From: Siccirubricoccus phaeus
GTDB taxonomy: Bacteria; Pseudomonadota; Alphaproteobacteria; Acetobacterales; Acetobacteraceae
DNA: 64,000 nucleotides
Direction of reading: 5' to 3'
NCBI RefSeq assembly: GCF_008360935.1
Contig: NZ_SRXO01000017.1
Coordinates: 59,086-123,085 of the forward strand
The position numbers and the translations under genes are program-made. Each line of letters begins with the position of its first letter. Within the stretch, counting starts at the first letter, position 1. The notes beneath the pieces were generated by a model that saw only the letters and a program-made list of their open reading frames with translations, did not search any database and had not been told where the DNA came from. Positions 17,809 through 26,282 of the stretch are shown piece after piece.

Positions 17809-18074
17809 CGGGCGGATTGGCCAGAAAAAACAGCAAAAACAATCGTCTAGCGAAGCATCGCGGCTAGAAAGGAACGGGCGCGCAGTCGTGCGTAGGGGCC
17901 TTCAAGCCATCCAGCCGGCGTAGGCGCGAGGCGACTCCGCGAATCGGACCTGCCTTCGCAATGCCGTCCGAAAATCCCAGGCCCATGAGAATTCGTCGCT
18001 TGACGGAGGACTCGCCCCCCGACTACGGCAATCAGCGAAGTGCTGAGGCAAGGATTTCGCTGGATGCAAAGGAT

Positions 18075-18401
18075 ATGACGGCGCGGACGCCTACTCTGGG
18101 GCAGGCCATCGTTGCCGCCAGAAAGGCCAAAGGGATTAGTCAGAAGGACCTTGCGGCGGCGGTCCAGAAGGACGACGGCACCGGCCCGATATCGCCGCAG
18201 TACCTCAATGACATCGAACACGACCGCCGCAGCCCGACCTCCGACCAGCTGATTCGGGAGTTTGCGAAGGCGCTGGACGCCGACGAAGACTACCTCTTCG
18301 TTCTTGCGGGCAAGATTCCCGACGAGGTTCGACGCGAAGCGAAAGATCCTGCTACTGTTGCGCAGGCATTCCGGGCCTTCCGGAGGAATTTGTCGCAATA
18401 G
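18075..18401 (+). CDS. XRE-family helix-turn-helix repressor
   Basis: A 108-residue protein from 18075 with a Cro/CI-type HTH at about residues 8-70: LGQAIVAARKAKGISQKDLA, then SPQYLNDIEHDRRSPTSDQL. A C-terminal helix follows (EEVRREAKDPATVAQAFRAF in part). It lies divergent from the integrase operon and directly before an ImmA/IrrE protease gene, the arrangement of ImmR/ImmA-type switches, so it is the likely lysogeny repressor. Starts upstream at 17961 or 17985 are open but unlike the family N-terminus. Operators should lie in 17809-18074. Confidence 0.83.
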   Translation: MTARTPTLGQAIVAARKAKGISQKDLAAAVQKDDGTGPISPQYLNDIEHDRRSPTSDQLIREFAKALDADEDYLFVLAGKIPDEVRREAKDPATVAQAFRAFRRNLSQ

Positions 18402-18411
18402 AGCTGGAGCC

Positions 18412-19134
18412 GTGGCGAGCTGGTCGATTGACAAGTCGGGACGCTTCCCGCAGCGCCTCTACCTACGTGCGGCCGAGATCGACCGCGATTCCGAGCGGCT
18501 CGTCGCTGACTTCCTGCAGCGGCGGTATGGGGAGGTCCGCTATCCGCTACAGACGGATGACCTCACAGTCCTGGTCGAACAGTACAGCAGCAGCCTGGAC
18601 CAGTACGCCGACCTCTCGGCCGAGGGCGACGACGTCGAAGGGATGACCTGCTTCCTGCCAGGCGAGATGCCGCAGGTCATGATCTCCGAGCACCTGGCGA
18701 ACGAGCCAAAGCGAGAGAATCGCCTCCGCACGACCCTGGCCCATGAATTCGGCCACGCCTTCTACCACCGGGCCGTCTTCGACCAGCTGTTCGCCGCTCA
18801 GCCGCACCTGTTCCGCAGTTCTCCCGCCGACACCCGGACGGTCTGCAAGCGCGCGACTATGGTGGAGACCAAGGAGTTCGACTGGATGGAATGGCAGGCC
18901 GGCTATGTTAGCGGCGCCATCCTCATGCCGGCATCGGTGGTCCGGCGCGCCATCGCGGACCTCCTCTCTGGCTATGGTATCCACGGCGCGGCGCTGATCG
19001 GGACGGCGCCGGCGGAGGAGGCCGAACGCCACGTCATGGCCAAGTTTCAGGTGTCCGCCGACGCGGCCAGGGTGCGGCTCCGGAAGCTGGGTCTCGTCTC
19101 CGACACTCCGACCGCCCCGACACTGTTCGGCTGA
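18412..19134 (+). CDS. ImmA/IrrE-type metallopeptidase
   Basis: GTG start at 18412, 10 bases after the repressor stop, with a GGAG upstream. The zinc motif HEFGH is at residues 111-115 (TLAHEFGHAFYH), with a further conserved segment EWQAGYVSGAILMPASVVRRA about 50 residues on, containing the glutamate-side ligand region. COG2856 peptidases cleave the partner XRE repressor when host stress is sensed (known for ICEBs1 ImmA and for DdrO/IrrE). The C-terminal RHH-like VSADAARVRLRKLGL is typical of the family. Likely the induction trigger of this prophage. Confidence 0.86.
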   Translation: MASWSIDKSGRFPQRLYLRAAEIDRDSERLVADFLQRRYGEVRYPLQTDDLTVLVEQYSSSLDQYADLSAEGDDVEGMTCFLPGEMPQVMISEHLANEPKRENRLRTTLAHEFGHAFYHRAVFDQLFAAQPHLFRSSPADTRTVCKRATMVETKEFDWMEWQAGYVSGAILMPASVVRRAIADLLSGYGIHGAALIGTAPAEEAERHVMAKFQVSADAARVRLRKLGLVSDTPTAPTLFG

Positions 19135-19249
19135 CCAGGGCGAGCTACGCATAAGAGCGTAGAATTTCTCTTGCGCTCGCGCACTGGAGATTGATACGTC
19201 AATCCGCGAAACGCCGGATAGGCCGGCGCGATTCGGAGTATCGCCTCCC

Positions 19250-20416
19250 TTGCCCACCGTTCCCGACTTCATCCGCAGCACGCCACCCGCGTCCCTGCAG
19301 TCCTACTTCGCCGCCATCCATGCCGTCCTGCCGGACGACGTCGTGTGGGAGGGCGCGGCCAGTGCGATCGTGCCTCCCCTGCTGCGGGCGGTTGATGCCA
19401 TGACCGACACCGATCGCATGCGCGTCATGAACGACGCCGACCGCGTCGGCGCCATGGCTGACGAGGCTGGGCAGGCGGCGCTCTACGCCGTCACGACCGC
19501 CAGCGAGACACTAGACGCGTTGGAAAACGGCCATGCCCGCGCGCTGTGGATGTTCCTCAACGACCAGGGTGGCTTCGACCGTGCCGAGGAGGTCCGCTAC
19601 GCTGACGATCGGCGGTACGGCCGCATGTGGGACGCCTTCGAGTGCCAGCCCGGGCTGACGGTACCGCGCGCCGGCACTCCCGTGACCACCTTCCAGAAGG
19701 CGATTGCCGAACGCTTCGACAGCCAGAATGTCGAGGCCGAAATCTGCGACCGCTCCCGGCCGTCGTTGGAGGGTGACGACGCGGAACTCATCCAGGTCGC
19801 CATCTACCGGGAGGGGCGGGCTGGGGACCGGCGCGCCTTCGTGAATGGCAAGCTCGACCGGCTGCCCTTCAGGCCGGTGATCGAGGCGGCGATCACCTAT
19901 GAGCCGGCCACCGGCACGATCGAGGTGGTGGCGCAGGCCCGCGAGACACGTGAGGACCTGGTGCGGCTCTTCGCGGAGCACATGCTGGGTGCCCCCTTCC
20001 AGGGCGAGCGGATCCCGGTTCGCCAGTATTCGCTGGACCACCTCCTGCAGCCCTTCGACTTCCCGACGGACCTCGAGGACAACATCGAGTCGGTGAAGCT
20101 GACCATGATGCGCCTGATGCCCTATGAGACTCAGGGCGAGCGGGTGACCCTGGAATGCATGCGTGGCGCGGAACGCAGCATTTGGCAGGCCGCAGCCGCG
20201 CGCTTTGGCGAATACGACCCGCTTGCCGGCGGTTACAAGATCACCCAGGTGCGCTTCACCATTCGCTTCCGAGCGGTGCCTGGCTCCCGCGGTGGCAGGA
20301 CGCTGCCGATCACCATCTCCATGCCGAAGGGCTGCGACTTGAAGGACCGCACCGATCGTGAGCGCCTCATCGGCAGGAAGTACCTGCGGCGCTGGCGGTT
20401 GCTGCGCGATGTCTGA
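19250..20416 (+). CDS. Unrecognised protein A of a two-gene cassette (388 aa)
   Basis: TTG start at 19250 with GGAG 11 bases upstream; it is clearly coding (even amino-acid use, strong GC3) and not hydrophobic. The N-terminal 110 residues are helical (FFAAIHAVLPDD type). The centre and C-terminus look beta-rich with charged strands (AELIQVAIYREGRAGDRRAF, YKITQVRFTIRFRAV). It ends with an Arg-rich segment IGRKYLRRWRLLRDV. No nuclease, ATPase or HTH motif seen. It overlaps the next gene by 8 bases, so the two form one unit. Placed directly after the XRE/ImmA switch, a cargo position. Function unknown. Confidence 0.7.
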   Translation: MPTVPDFIRSTPPASLQSYFAAIHAVLPDDVVWEGAASAIVPPLLRAVDAMTDTDRMRVMNDADRVGAMADEAGQAALYAVTTASETLDALENGHARALWMFLNDQGGFDRAEEVRYADDRRYGRMWDAFECQPGLTVPRAGTPVTTFQKAIAERFDSQNVEAEICDRSRPSLEGDDAELIQVAIYREGRAGDRRAFVNGKLDRLPFRPVIEAAITYEPATGTIEVVAQARETREDLVRLFAEHMLGAPFQGERIPVRQYSLDHLLQPFDFPTDLEDNIESVKLTMMRLMPYETQGERVTLECMRGAERSIWQAAAARFGEYDPLAGGYKITQVRFTIRFRAVPGSRGGRTLPITISMPKGCDLKDRTDRERLIGRKYLRRWRLLRDV

Positions 20417-21338
20417 CAACCCTCCACGGTTGTCGGCCGAGGCCGTAACCCTGCTCCTCGAGGTCCTGGACCTTGAGGAGCCCAACCTCAGCGGGGCCGT
20501 GGCGGAGTTGTCGCCCGGCCCCGTTGCCGTTCTGGCCACCCGCGGCCTCCTGGCCCCGCATGGGTACGAAGCAGTTTCTGCGTCCCAGGCGGACCACGAC
20601 GACGTGCCGGTGGCTCTGATTCCCGCCATCGGTGGACTTGCCTACTTCAGCTCCGCCGCGGGCCTGACCCAGGTGCCAGCAGAGCGGCTGACCCGCTACC
20701 AGGTCGGGTTTTCTCCCTTGTTTTCTGCCTTCGGGGGCAAGCTCGATTGGGCCGCTGGCCGCTCTCCCCGACAGCTGGTGGACGGGCTGCTGTGGGAACT
20801 CGGTGAAGCCAGGCTCGGCAAGCGCCCCGCGCGGACCCCTATCTGGTTCGCCCGTCGCTTGTGGGAGCCCGCTGCACGCCGGCAGGTGGAGGCCGCACTC
20901 TCGGCCCGGCCTTATCCTGGCGATGTGGTCCTTCTCTGCAGTAGCCGCCCTGCGCGCCTGCAGAGCATCTCGCTGCCTGGCGCGATCGTTGTGGCGATCA
21001 GGGATGTGCTGGCCGCGGACAATGGTCTGGCGGTAAGCCCCGAAATCCTGGATGCCAGATTGCGCGGCGTCGCCATGGCCCCTTCGAGAGGACCTCTGGA
21101 TCTATCGCCCGATGGAACCCGGCTCCGTATCGGCAATGGCGACCCGATCCCCTTCAAGTCCGCCGATCAGATCGCCGCCATTAAGAAACTGGTGGCTGCC
21201 TACTACGCCAACAAGCGCTTGCGCATCGGCGAGCTGACTCATCATGGCAGCCTTGCTCGCCTCTTTGGCCGGGAGAAATGGGCCTTGCTGAAGCCGCACA
21301 TCAAGTCGGTGAACCGGCTTTGGGGTTTCGACCTCTAG
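20409..21338 (+). CDS. Unrecognised protein B of a two-gene cassette (309 aa)
   Basis: Begins within the last codons of the preceding gene (8-base overlap). The N-terminal two thirds are Leu/Ala/Pro-rich with WFARRLWEPAARRQVEAAL in the centre. The last 70 residues (FKSADQIAAIKKLVAAYYAN, then LTHHGSLARLFGREKW and LKPHIKSVNRLWGFDL) look like a winged helix-turn-helix that could bind DNA. No enzyme motif is seen. With its partner it may be an addiction, defence or regulatory module; this is inference from coupling and location. Confidence 0.7.
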   Translation: MSDNPPRLSAEAVTLLLEVLDLEEPNLSGAVAELSPGPVAVLATRGLLAPHGYEAVSASQADHDDVPVALIPAIGGLAYFSSAAGLTQVPAERLTRYQVGFSPLFSAFGGKLDWAAGRSPRQLVDGLLWELGEARLGKRPARTPIWFARRLWEPAARRQVEAALSARPYPGDVVLLCSSRPARLQSISLPGAIVVAIRDVLAADNGLAVSPEILDARLRGVAMAPSRGPLDLSPDGTRLRIGNGDPIPFKSADQIAAIKKLVAAYYANKRLRIGELTHHGSLARLFGREKWALLKPHIKSVNRLWGFDL

Positions 21339-21440
21339 CCGGATTTCTCCCGGTTTTTCTCCCGGTCGCTGGCTCGTTCTTCTCCCTGCTCTGAAGCGAC
21401 CTTCCCCGCAGTCGTTGGACACGAAGCGGGGAAAAGCGCC

Positions 21441-21650
21441 ATGACGCTGAGGCACCTTAACCAGACCGAGCTGGCCCGCCGCTGGGGCGTTTCGCCGCGC
21501 ACGCTGGAGCGCTGGCGCTGGATCGGCCAGGGCCCTCGCTTCCTGAAGATCGGTGGCCGCATCGCCTATCGCCTCGAGGACATCGAGGCCTTCGAGGCGG
21601 CGCAGCTGCGTGACAGCACCGCCGCCGGCGCCCCCGCGCGCGCCGCCTGA
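21441..21650 (+). CDS. AlpA/MerR-like excisionase-type HTH protein (69 aa)
   Basis: A single winged HTH of the HTH_17 class: NQTELARRWGVSPRTLERWR, then GPRFLKIGGRIAYRLEDIEAF, the usual order of helix-turn-helix, wing and closing helix. Such short proteins act as excisionases or as regulators of phage early genes. Downstream lies a hairpin and then the rightward replication operon. Start at 21441 follows GCGGGGAAAAGCGCC. Confidence 0.8.
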   Translation: MTLRHLNQTELARRWGVSPRTLERWRWIGQGPRFLKIGGRIAYRLEDIEAFEAAQLRDSTAAGAPARAA

Positions 21651-21654
21651 TCCC

Positions 21655-21673
21655 ACCCGGTTTCCTGCCGGGT
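21655..21673 (+). terminator. Hairpin after the AlpA-like gene
   Basis: Perfect 6-bp ACCCGG/CCGGGT stem with a 7-base loop, four bases after the stop, followed by CTTCC. The weak T-run makes intrinsic termination only possible. Confidence 0.35.
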
Positions 21674-21796
21674 CTTCCAGGGAATGCAACACCGCCGTCA
21701 GGCGGAAATACCTGGACGGTCTGCTCCGAACCGCGTCGGGGCCCGGCAGTCTCCACCACGACAAGACGGAGCGCGACGACACAGGAGTTCGCGCTC

Positions 21797-22204
21797 ATGT
21801 TGAAGATCAAACTGCCGCCGCCGCGGTCCGTGGAAGCGGCTGCGCAAGAGGCCCGGGAAGCGTTCGCCGCCTCCCTCGGTGCCCATCAGATGGCGACGAC
21901 CGCGAACCGGCTCTGCGATGGCATCGCCGACGCGGCGCCGGGCACCGTCTTCATCTACCACCTGGGCCTGCTTGCCGAAGACCGCGAGCCGACGGCCTCC
22001 CGCCTGCCCGAGGAGCAGCGGCGCGAAGTGCAGCTCGTGGCCGATCAGGCGCTGGGCTTCGCCGAGAGGGGCCGGGCTCACCTGCTGCAGCGCCGGATCG
22101 GGCCGCACGCCTTCGCTTACCTGCTGGTCGTGCGCCCGAAGGCTCGGCCTCGGTCGGCCTCGGTCGTGCGCCTTTCGCCCGCGGTCCGCGGAGGGGTGGC
22201 GTGA
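21797..22204 (+). CDS. Conserved phage protein, unknown (135 aa)
   Basis: First gene of the tightly overlapping early operon; CAGGAG lies 10 bases before the ATG. The core GTVFIYHLGLLAEDRE, EVQLVADQALGFAERG and HLLQRRIGPHAFAYLLVVRP is a small alpha/beta pattern that recurs in early regions of proteobacterial phages. The C-terminal 20 residues are Arg/Pro-rich. Stop and next start overlap (TGATG). Function unknown. Confidence 0.65.
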   Translation: MLKIKLPPPRSVEAAAQEAREAFAASLGAHQMATTANRLCDGIADAAPGTVFIYHLGLLAEDREPTASRLPEEQRREVQLVADQALGFAERGRAHLLQRRIGPHAFAYLLVVRPKARPRSASVVRLSPAVRGGVA

Positions 22205-22695
22205 TGCCGACGGCCATCCACAACCGGCCGACGCTGGACTCGGTGCGGCAGATGCCGCTCGGCGACATCGCCGCGCTTTCGGCTGACCAGCTGGCGCTGC
22301 TGCAGGCGGATGCCCGCGAGGCGGCGGACGGCGCCAAGCGCATGCTGGACTGGATCGAGGGCGCGATTGCGATCCGCTACGAGCAGCATGCCATCGCAGC
22401 CCGCGCCCAGGCCGGCAAGGACACCGGCACGGTCCGCTTCGAAGATGGTCCGGTCACCGTCGTGGCTGATCTGCCGAAGAAGGTGGAATGGGACCAGCGT
22501 CGGCTCGCCGCGCTCGTCGAGCAGATCCGCGCCGGTGGTGAGGATCCGAGCGAGTACGTCGAGGTCAGCTTCAAGGTGCCCGAACGCGCCTATGTCGCCT
22601 GGCCGGAGCGCATCCGCCAGGCCTTCGAGCCAGCCCGCACCGTCCGCACCGGCCGGCAGACCATCCGTCTCACCCTGAACGGGGAGGCCGGCTAA
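22204..22695 (+). CDS. Conserved phage early protein, unknown (163 aa)
   Basis: Start overlaps the previous stop and its own stop overlaps the Sak4-like start (TAATG). N-terminal helices (LALLQADAREAADGAKRMLD), then a short beta segment with FEDGPVTVVADLPKKVEWDQ, then helices ending in FEPARTVRTGRQTIRLTLN. Its place just before the annealing ATPase suggests a recombination or replication accessory role; no enzyme motif is seen. Confidence 0.68.
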   Translation: MPTAIHNRPTLDSVRQMPLGDIAALSADQLALLQADAREAADGAKRMLDWIEGAIAIRYEQHAIAARAQAGKDTGTVRFEDGPVTVVADLPKKVEWDQRRLAALVEQIRAGGEDPSEYVEVSFKVPERAYVAWPERIRQAFEPARTVRTGRQTIRLTLNGEAG

Positions 22696-23582
22696 TGGCG
22701 CTGCGCATCATCACCGCCGACGAGCGGCTGGCCGAGCCGCGCGGCGTCAAGGCCGTGATTTTCGGCAAGAGCGGCATCGGCAAGACCTCGCTGCTCTGGT
22801 CGCTGCCCGAGGACAGCACGCTGTTCGTCGACCTGGAGGCGGGCGATCTCGCCGTGCAGGGCTGGCCGGGCGCTTCCGTCCGGCCGCGCACCTGGGAGGA
22901 ATGCCGCGACCTGGCGCTGTTCCTGGCGGGCCCGAACCCGGCACTGCGTGACGAGCAGCCCTATTCCACCGCGCAGCACGCCCGCGTGGTGCAGGCGTAT
23001 GGCGACCCGTCCAGCATGGCGCGCTTCCGGACGCTGTTCATCGACAGCATCACGGTCGCCGGCCGGCTGTGCTTCCAGTGGTGCCGCGGGCAACCCGAGG
23101 CCTTCTCGGAGCGCACCGGCAAGCCGGACATCCGTGGCGCCTACGGGCTGCACGGGCGCGAGATGCTGGGCTGGCTCACCCATCTGCAGCACGCCCGCGG
23201 CCGCGACGTCATTTTCGTCGGCATCCTCGACGAGCGTCTCGACGACTTCAACCGCAAGGTCTTCGTGCCGCAGATCGACGGCAGCAAGACCGGGCTCGAG
23301 CTGCCCGGCATCGTCGATCAGGTCATCACCATGGCCGAGATCAGGCCGGAGGTGGCCGCGGGTCAGGAGGCCACGCCGCCGTACCGCGCGCTGGTCTGCC
23401 AGACGATCAACCCCTGGGGCTTCCCGGCCAAGGACCGCTCCGGCCGGCTGGACCTGGTCGAGCCGCCGCATCTCGGGCGGCTCTTCGAGAAGATCGCCGG
23501 CCCGGCGCGCCCGCTCGCGGAGCGCCTCGCGCTGCCCGCGCCGCCGGCGCTCGCCACCCCTTCCGACACCACCGACGCCTGA
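22695..23582 (+). CDS. Sak4-like RecA-fold ATPase (phage single-strand annealing)
   Basis: 295 residues with Walker A GKSGIGKTS at 24-32, Walker B-like TLFIDSITV near 115-123, and LFVDLEAGDL just after strand 2, the AAA_24/Sak4 pattern. Sak4 proteins are short RAD51-core recombinases that anneal complementary DNA in phage recombination, helped by a single-strand-binding protein; the next gene is the likely partner. Part of a continuous recombination-replication operon. The assignment to Sak4 rather than another AAA_24 phage ATPase is by size and context. Confidence 0.8.
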   Translation: MALRIITADERLAEPRGVKAVIFGKSGIGKTSLLWSLPEDSTLFVDLEAGDLAVQGWPGASVRPRTWEECRDLALFLAGPNPALRDEQPYSTAQHARVVQAYGDPSSMARFRTLFIDSITVAGRLCFQWCRGQPEAFSERTGKPDIRGAYGLHGREMLGWLTHLQHARGRDVIFVGILDERLDDFNRKVFVPQIDGSKTGLELPGIVDQVITMAEIRPEVAAGQEATPPYRALVCQTINPWGFPAKDRSGRLDLVEPPHLGRLFEKIAGPARPLAERLALPAPPALATPSDTTDA

Positions 23583-23598
23583 GCCGAGGAGCAGACCC

Positions 23599-24210
23599 AT
23601 GGCTTCCTGGAACGACTACAACGACGCCCAGCAGAACCCGAACCTGATCCCCAAGGGGACGCTGGCCAAGGTGCGGCTGACCATCCGCCCCGGCGGCTTC
23701 GACGACCCGGCGCAGGGCTGGACCGGCGGCTACGCCACCCGCGGCAGCACCGGTGCGGTCTACCTCAACGGCGAGTTCACCGTGCTGGAGGGGCCCTACG
23801 CCAAGCGCAAGATCTTCACCCTGATCGGCCTCTACAGCCCCAAGGGCCCGGACTGGGGCAACATGGGCCGCAGCTTCGTGCGGGCCATGCTGAACTCGGC
23901 CCGCGGCATCTCCGACAAGGATGTCTCGCCCCAGGCGCAGGCGGCGCGGCGGATCAGCGGCTTCGCCGACCTCGATGGCCTGGAGTTCGTCGCCCGCATC
24001 GACCTCGGCACCGACGCCTCCGGCGAGGCCAAGAACGAGATCCGCGCCGCGGTCACGCCGGATCACCGCGACTATGCCCAGATCATGGGCACCCGGACCG
24101 CGGCGGCGCCGGCCTTTGCCCCGCCGCCCATGGCGCAGGGCGCGTTTCCCGCCGCCCCCGCCGCCGCGCCGGGCGCCGCCGCCGACCCGCGGCCGGCCTG
24201 GGCGCGCTGA
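23599..24210 (+). CDS. Phage protein following Sak4, probable ssDNA-binding partner (203 aa)
   Basis: Starts at 23599 with CCGAGGAGCAG upstream. Opening MASWNDYNDAQQNPNLIPKG followed by a beta-rich core (VRLTIRPGGF, TGAVYLNGEFTVLEGPYAKR, KIFTLIGLYSPKG) and a long disordered Ala/Pro tail ending in Trp-Ala-Arg, the general architecture of phage SSB-like/DUF669-type proteins. The pairing with a Sak4-like ATPase supports a single-strand-binding role. No OB-fold signature can be proved by eye. Confidence 0.6.
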   Translation: MASWNDYNDAQQNPNLIPKGTLAKVRLTIRPGGFDDPAQGWTGGYATRGSTGAVYLNGEFTVLEGPYAKRKIFTLIGLYSPKGPDWGNMGRSFVRAMLNSARGISDKDVSPQAQAARRISGFADLDGLEFVARIDLGTDASGEAKNEIRAAVTPDHRDYAQIMGTRTAAAPAFAPPPMAQGAFPAAPAAAPGAAADPRPAWAR

Positions 24211-24227
24211 GGGGCACCGCCACCGGC

Positions 24228-25907
24228 ATGCTGCTCCGTCCTCGCCAGAAGCTGTTCGTCGAGCGCAGCCTCCGCGCGCTAGACGAGCACGGCAATACGC
24301 TCGGCGTCGCCCCCACCGGCGCCGGCAAGACGATCATGCTCTCCGCCGCCGTCGGCGAGCAGATCGGCAGCACCGCGGCCAAGGCCGCGGTGCTCGCCCA
24401 CCGCGACGAGCTTACGGTCCAGAACCGGGCGAAGTTCCGCCGCGTGAACCCGGGGCTCACCACCTCGGTGGTGGACGCCTCGGAGAAGTCTTGGGCCGGT
24501 CAGGTCACCTTCGCCATGGTCCCGACCTTGGCGCGGCCGGCCAATCTCGACGCCATGCCGCCGCTCGATCTGCTGGTGATCGACGAGGCGCAGCATGCTG
24601 TGGCGGACAGCTACCAGCGGATCGTCGACCGGGCCAAGCGGCGCAACCCGGCTTGCCGGATCTACGGTGTCACGGCCACGCCGAACCGGGGAGACCGCAA
24701 GGGGCTGCGCGCCGTCTTCTCGAACGTCGCCGACCAGATCCGCCTCGGCGAGCTGATCCGCTCCGGCCATCTGGTGCCGCCCAGGACGTTCGTCGTCGAT
24801 GTCGGCGTGCAAGACGAGCTTCGGGCGGTCCGCCGCGCCGGCGACGACTTCGACATGGCCGAGGTGTCGCGGGTGATGAACACGGCGCCGGTGACCGACG
24901 CGGTCATCGCGCACTGGCGCGAGAAGGCCGGCGATCGCCAGACCGTGGTGTTCTGCTCCACGGTGGAGCATGCCACCGCGGTCACCGCCGCCTTCAACGC
25001 CTCCGGGGTGCCGGCGGTGCTGGTCACCGGCGAGATGCCGGACGGGGAGCGCAGGGCGGCGCTCGCCGCCTACGCCGCGGGCAGGACCCAGATCGTGGTC
25101 AATGTCGCGGTTCTGACCGAGGGCTGGGACCACCCGCCGACCTCCTGCGTCGTCCTGCTCCGGCCGAGCTCCTTCAAGTGCACCATGATCCAGATGGTCG
25201 GCCGCGGGCTGCGGACGGTGAACCCGGAGGAATACCCCGGGGTCGTCAAGACCGACTGCATCGTCCTGGATTTCGGCACCTCCTCGCTGCTGCACGGCTC
25301 GCTGGAGCAGGATGTCGACCTGGACGGGCATGTCGCCGAGGGCGCGCCCCCGACCAAAACCTGCCCGTCCTGCGACGCGAGCATCCCGCTCGCGGCCAGC
25401 GAGTGCCCGCTCTGCGGCCATGCCTTCGACGCCGGGGGGGACGGCGCCGCCGCACCGCTGTCCGACTTCGTCATGACGGAGATCGACCTGCTGCGGCGCT
25501 CCAGCTTCGAGTGGTGCGACCTGTTCGGTGACGACGCGGCGCTGGTGGCCAACGGCTTCCACGGCTGGGGCGGCATCTTCTTCCTGAACGGCCGCTGGCA
25601 CGCCGTCGGCGGTGGCAAGGGCGAGCGCACGCGGCTGCTGGCGGTCGGCGAGCGCCTGGTCTGCCTCGCCGCCGCCGACGACTGGCTGAACGAGCAGGAG
25701 ACGGACGAGAGCGCCCACAAGAGCAAGGCCTGGCTGCGCCAGCCGCCGACCGACAAGCAGCTGGCCCACCTGCCGCCCACCGCCCGGGCCGATTTCGGCC
25801 TGACCCGGTACCAGGCCTCGGCGCTGCTGACCTTCCAGTTCAACCGCAGCGCCATCCGCCGCCTGGTCATGGCAGCCGATGGGGCCGGGCTGGAGCAGGC
25901 GGCATGA
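24228..25907 (+). CDS. SF2 DEAD/DEAH-type helicase with zinc ribbon
   Basis: 559 residues. Q-like motif LLRPRQKLFVERSL, Walker A APTGAGKTIML (about residues 28-38), motif II DEAQH (about 122-126), motif III VTATPNRGD, motif VI QMVGRGLRTV. A four-cysteine ribbon (CPSCDASIP then CPLCGHAF) follows at about 380-400, and the last 140 residues form an extra domain not recognised. A RecG/UvsW-like or restart role in phage DNA replication is the likely function. ATG preceded by GAGGGGC. Confidence 0.87.
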   Translation: MLLRPRQKLFVERSLRALDEHGNTLGVAPTGAGKTIMLSAAVGEQIGSTAAKAAVLAHRDELTVQNRAKFRRVNPGLTTSVVDASEKSWAGQVTFAMVPTLARPANLDAMPPLDLLVIDEAQHAVADSYQRIVDRAKRRNPACRIYGVTATPNRGDRKGLRAVFSNVADQIRLGELIRSGHLVPPRTFVVDVGVQDELRAVRRAGDDFDMAEVSRVMNTAPVTDAVIAHWREKAGDRQTVVFCSTVEHATAVTAAFNASGVPAVLVTGEMPDGERRAALAAYAAGRTQIVVNVAVLTEGWDHPPTSCVVLLRPSSFKCTMIQMVGRGLRTVNPEEYPGVVKTDCIVLDFGTSSLLHGSLEQDVDLDGHVAEGAPPTKTCPSCDASIPLAASECPLCGHAFDAGGDGAAAPLSDFVMTEIDLLRRSSFEWCDLFGDDAALVANGFHGWGGIFFLNGRWHAVGGGKGERTRLLAVGERLVCLAAADDWLNEQETDESAHKSKAWLRQPPTDKQLAHLPPTARADFGLTRYQASALLTFQFNRSAIRRLVMAADGAGLEQAA

Positions 25908-25913
25908 CCGGCC

Positions 25914-26282
25914 ATGCGCGCCCCCGTCCCACCCTGCGCCGTCTGCTCGCGCCCGGCGCGTGGCTTTGGCTGGTTCGACCCGGTGCCGGGGAAGAAGCCG
26001 CGGCCCTCGGCCTCCTTCTGCTCCATGCCCTGCCAGGGCTTCTGGACGCGCTTGGCACGGAGCTCGCCCGCCATGGTTGACCTCACCGAGCAGGAACAGG
26101 CGGCGATCCGCGCTGCCATGCGCCGGGTCGCCGAGACGATGGCCGAGATCGGCTGGGACACCCGCCTGCAGGACCTCACCGAGGCGCAGGTGCTGACGCT
26201 CATCGAGGTCGCGGTCGGCGGCTTCCAGGAGGCGATGGCGAAGATCGCCCGAGGCGAGCCGGCCTGGGAGGCGGTCCTCTGA
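25914..26282 (+). CDS. DUF6511 zinc-binding phage protein
   Basis: 122 residues. N-terminal CAVCSRPARGFGWFDP followed 25 residues later by FCSMPCQGFW is the DUF6511 signature, four Cys that could bind zinc. The C-terminal helix-rich part (EQEQAAIRAAMRRVAETMAE) is acidic. An internal ATG at 26073 (MVDLTEQEQ) could start a shorter product. The stop overlaps the next start (TGATG). Found in replication operons of related prophages; function unknown. Confidence 0.75.
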   Translation: MRAPVPPCAVCSRPARGFGWFDPVPGKKPRPSASFCSMPCQGFWTRLARSSPAMVDLTEQEQAAIRAAMRRVAETMAEIGWDTRLQDLTEAQVLTLIEVAVGGFQEAMAKIARGEPAWEAVL

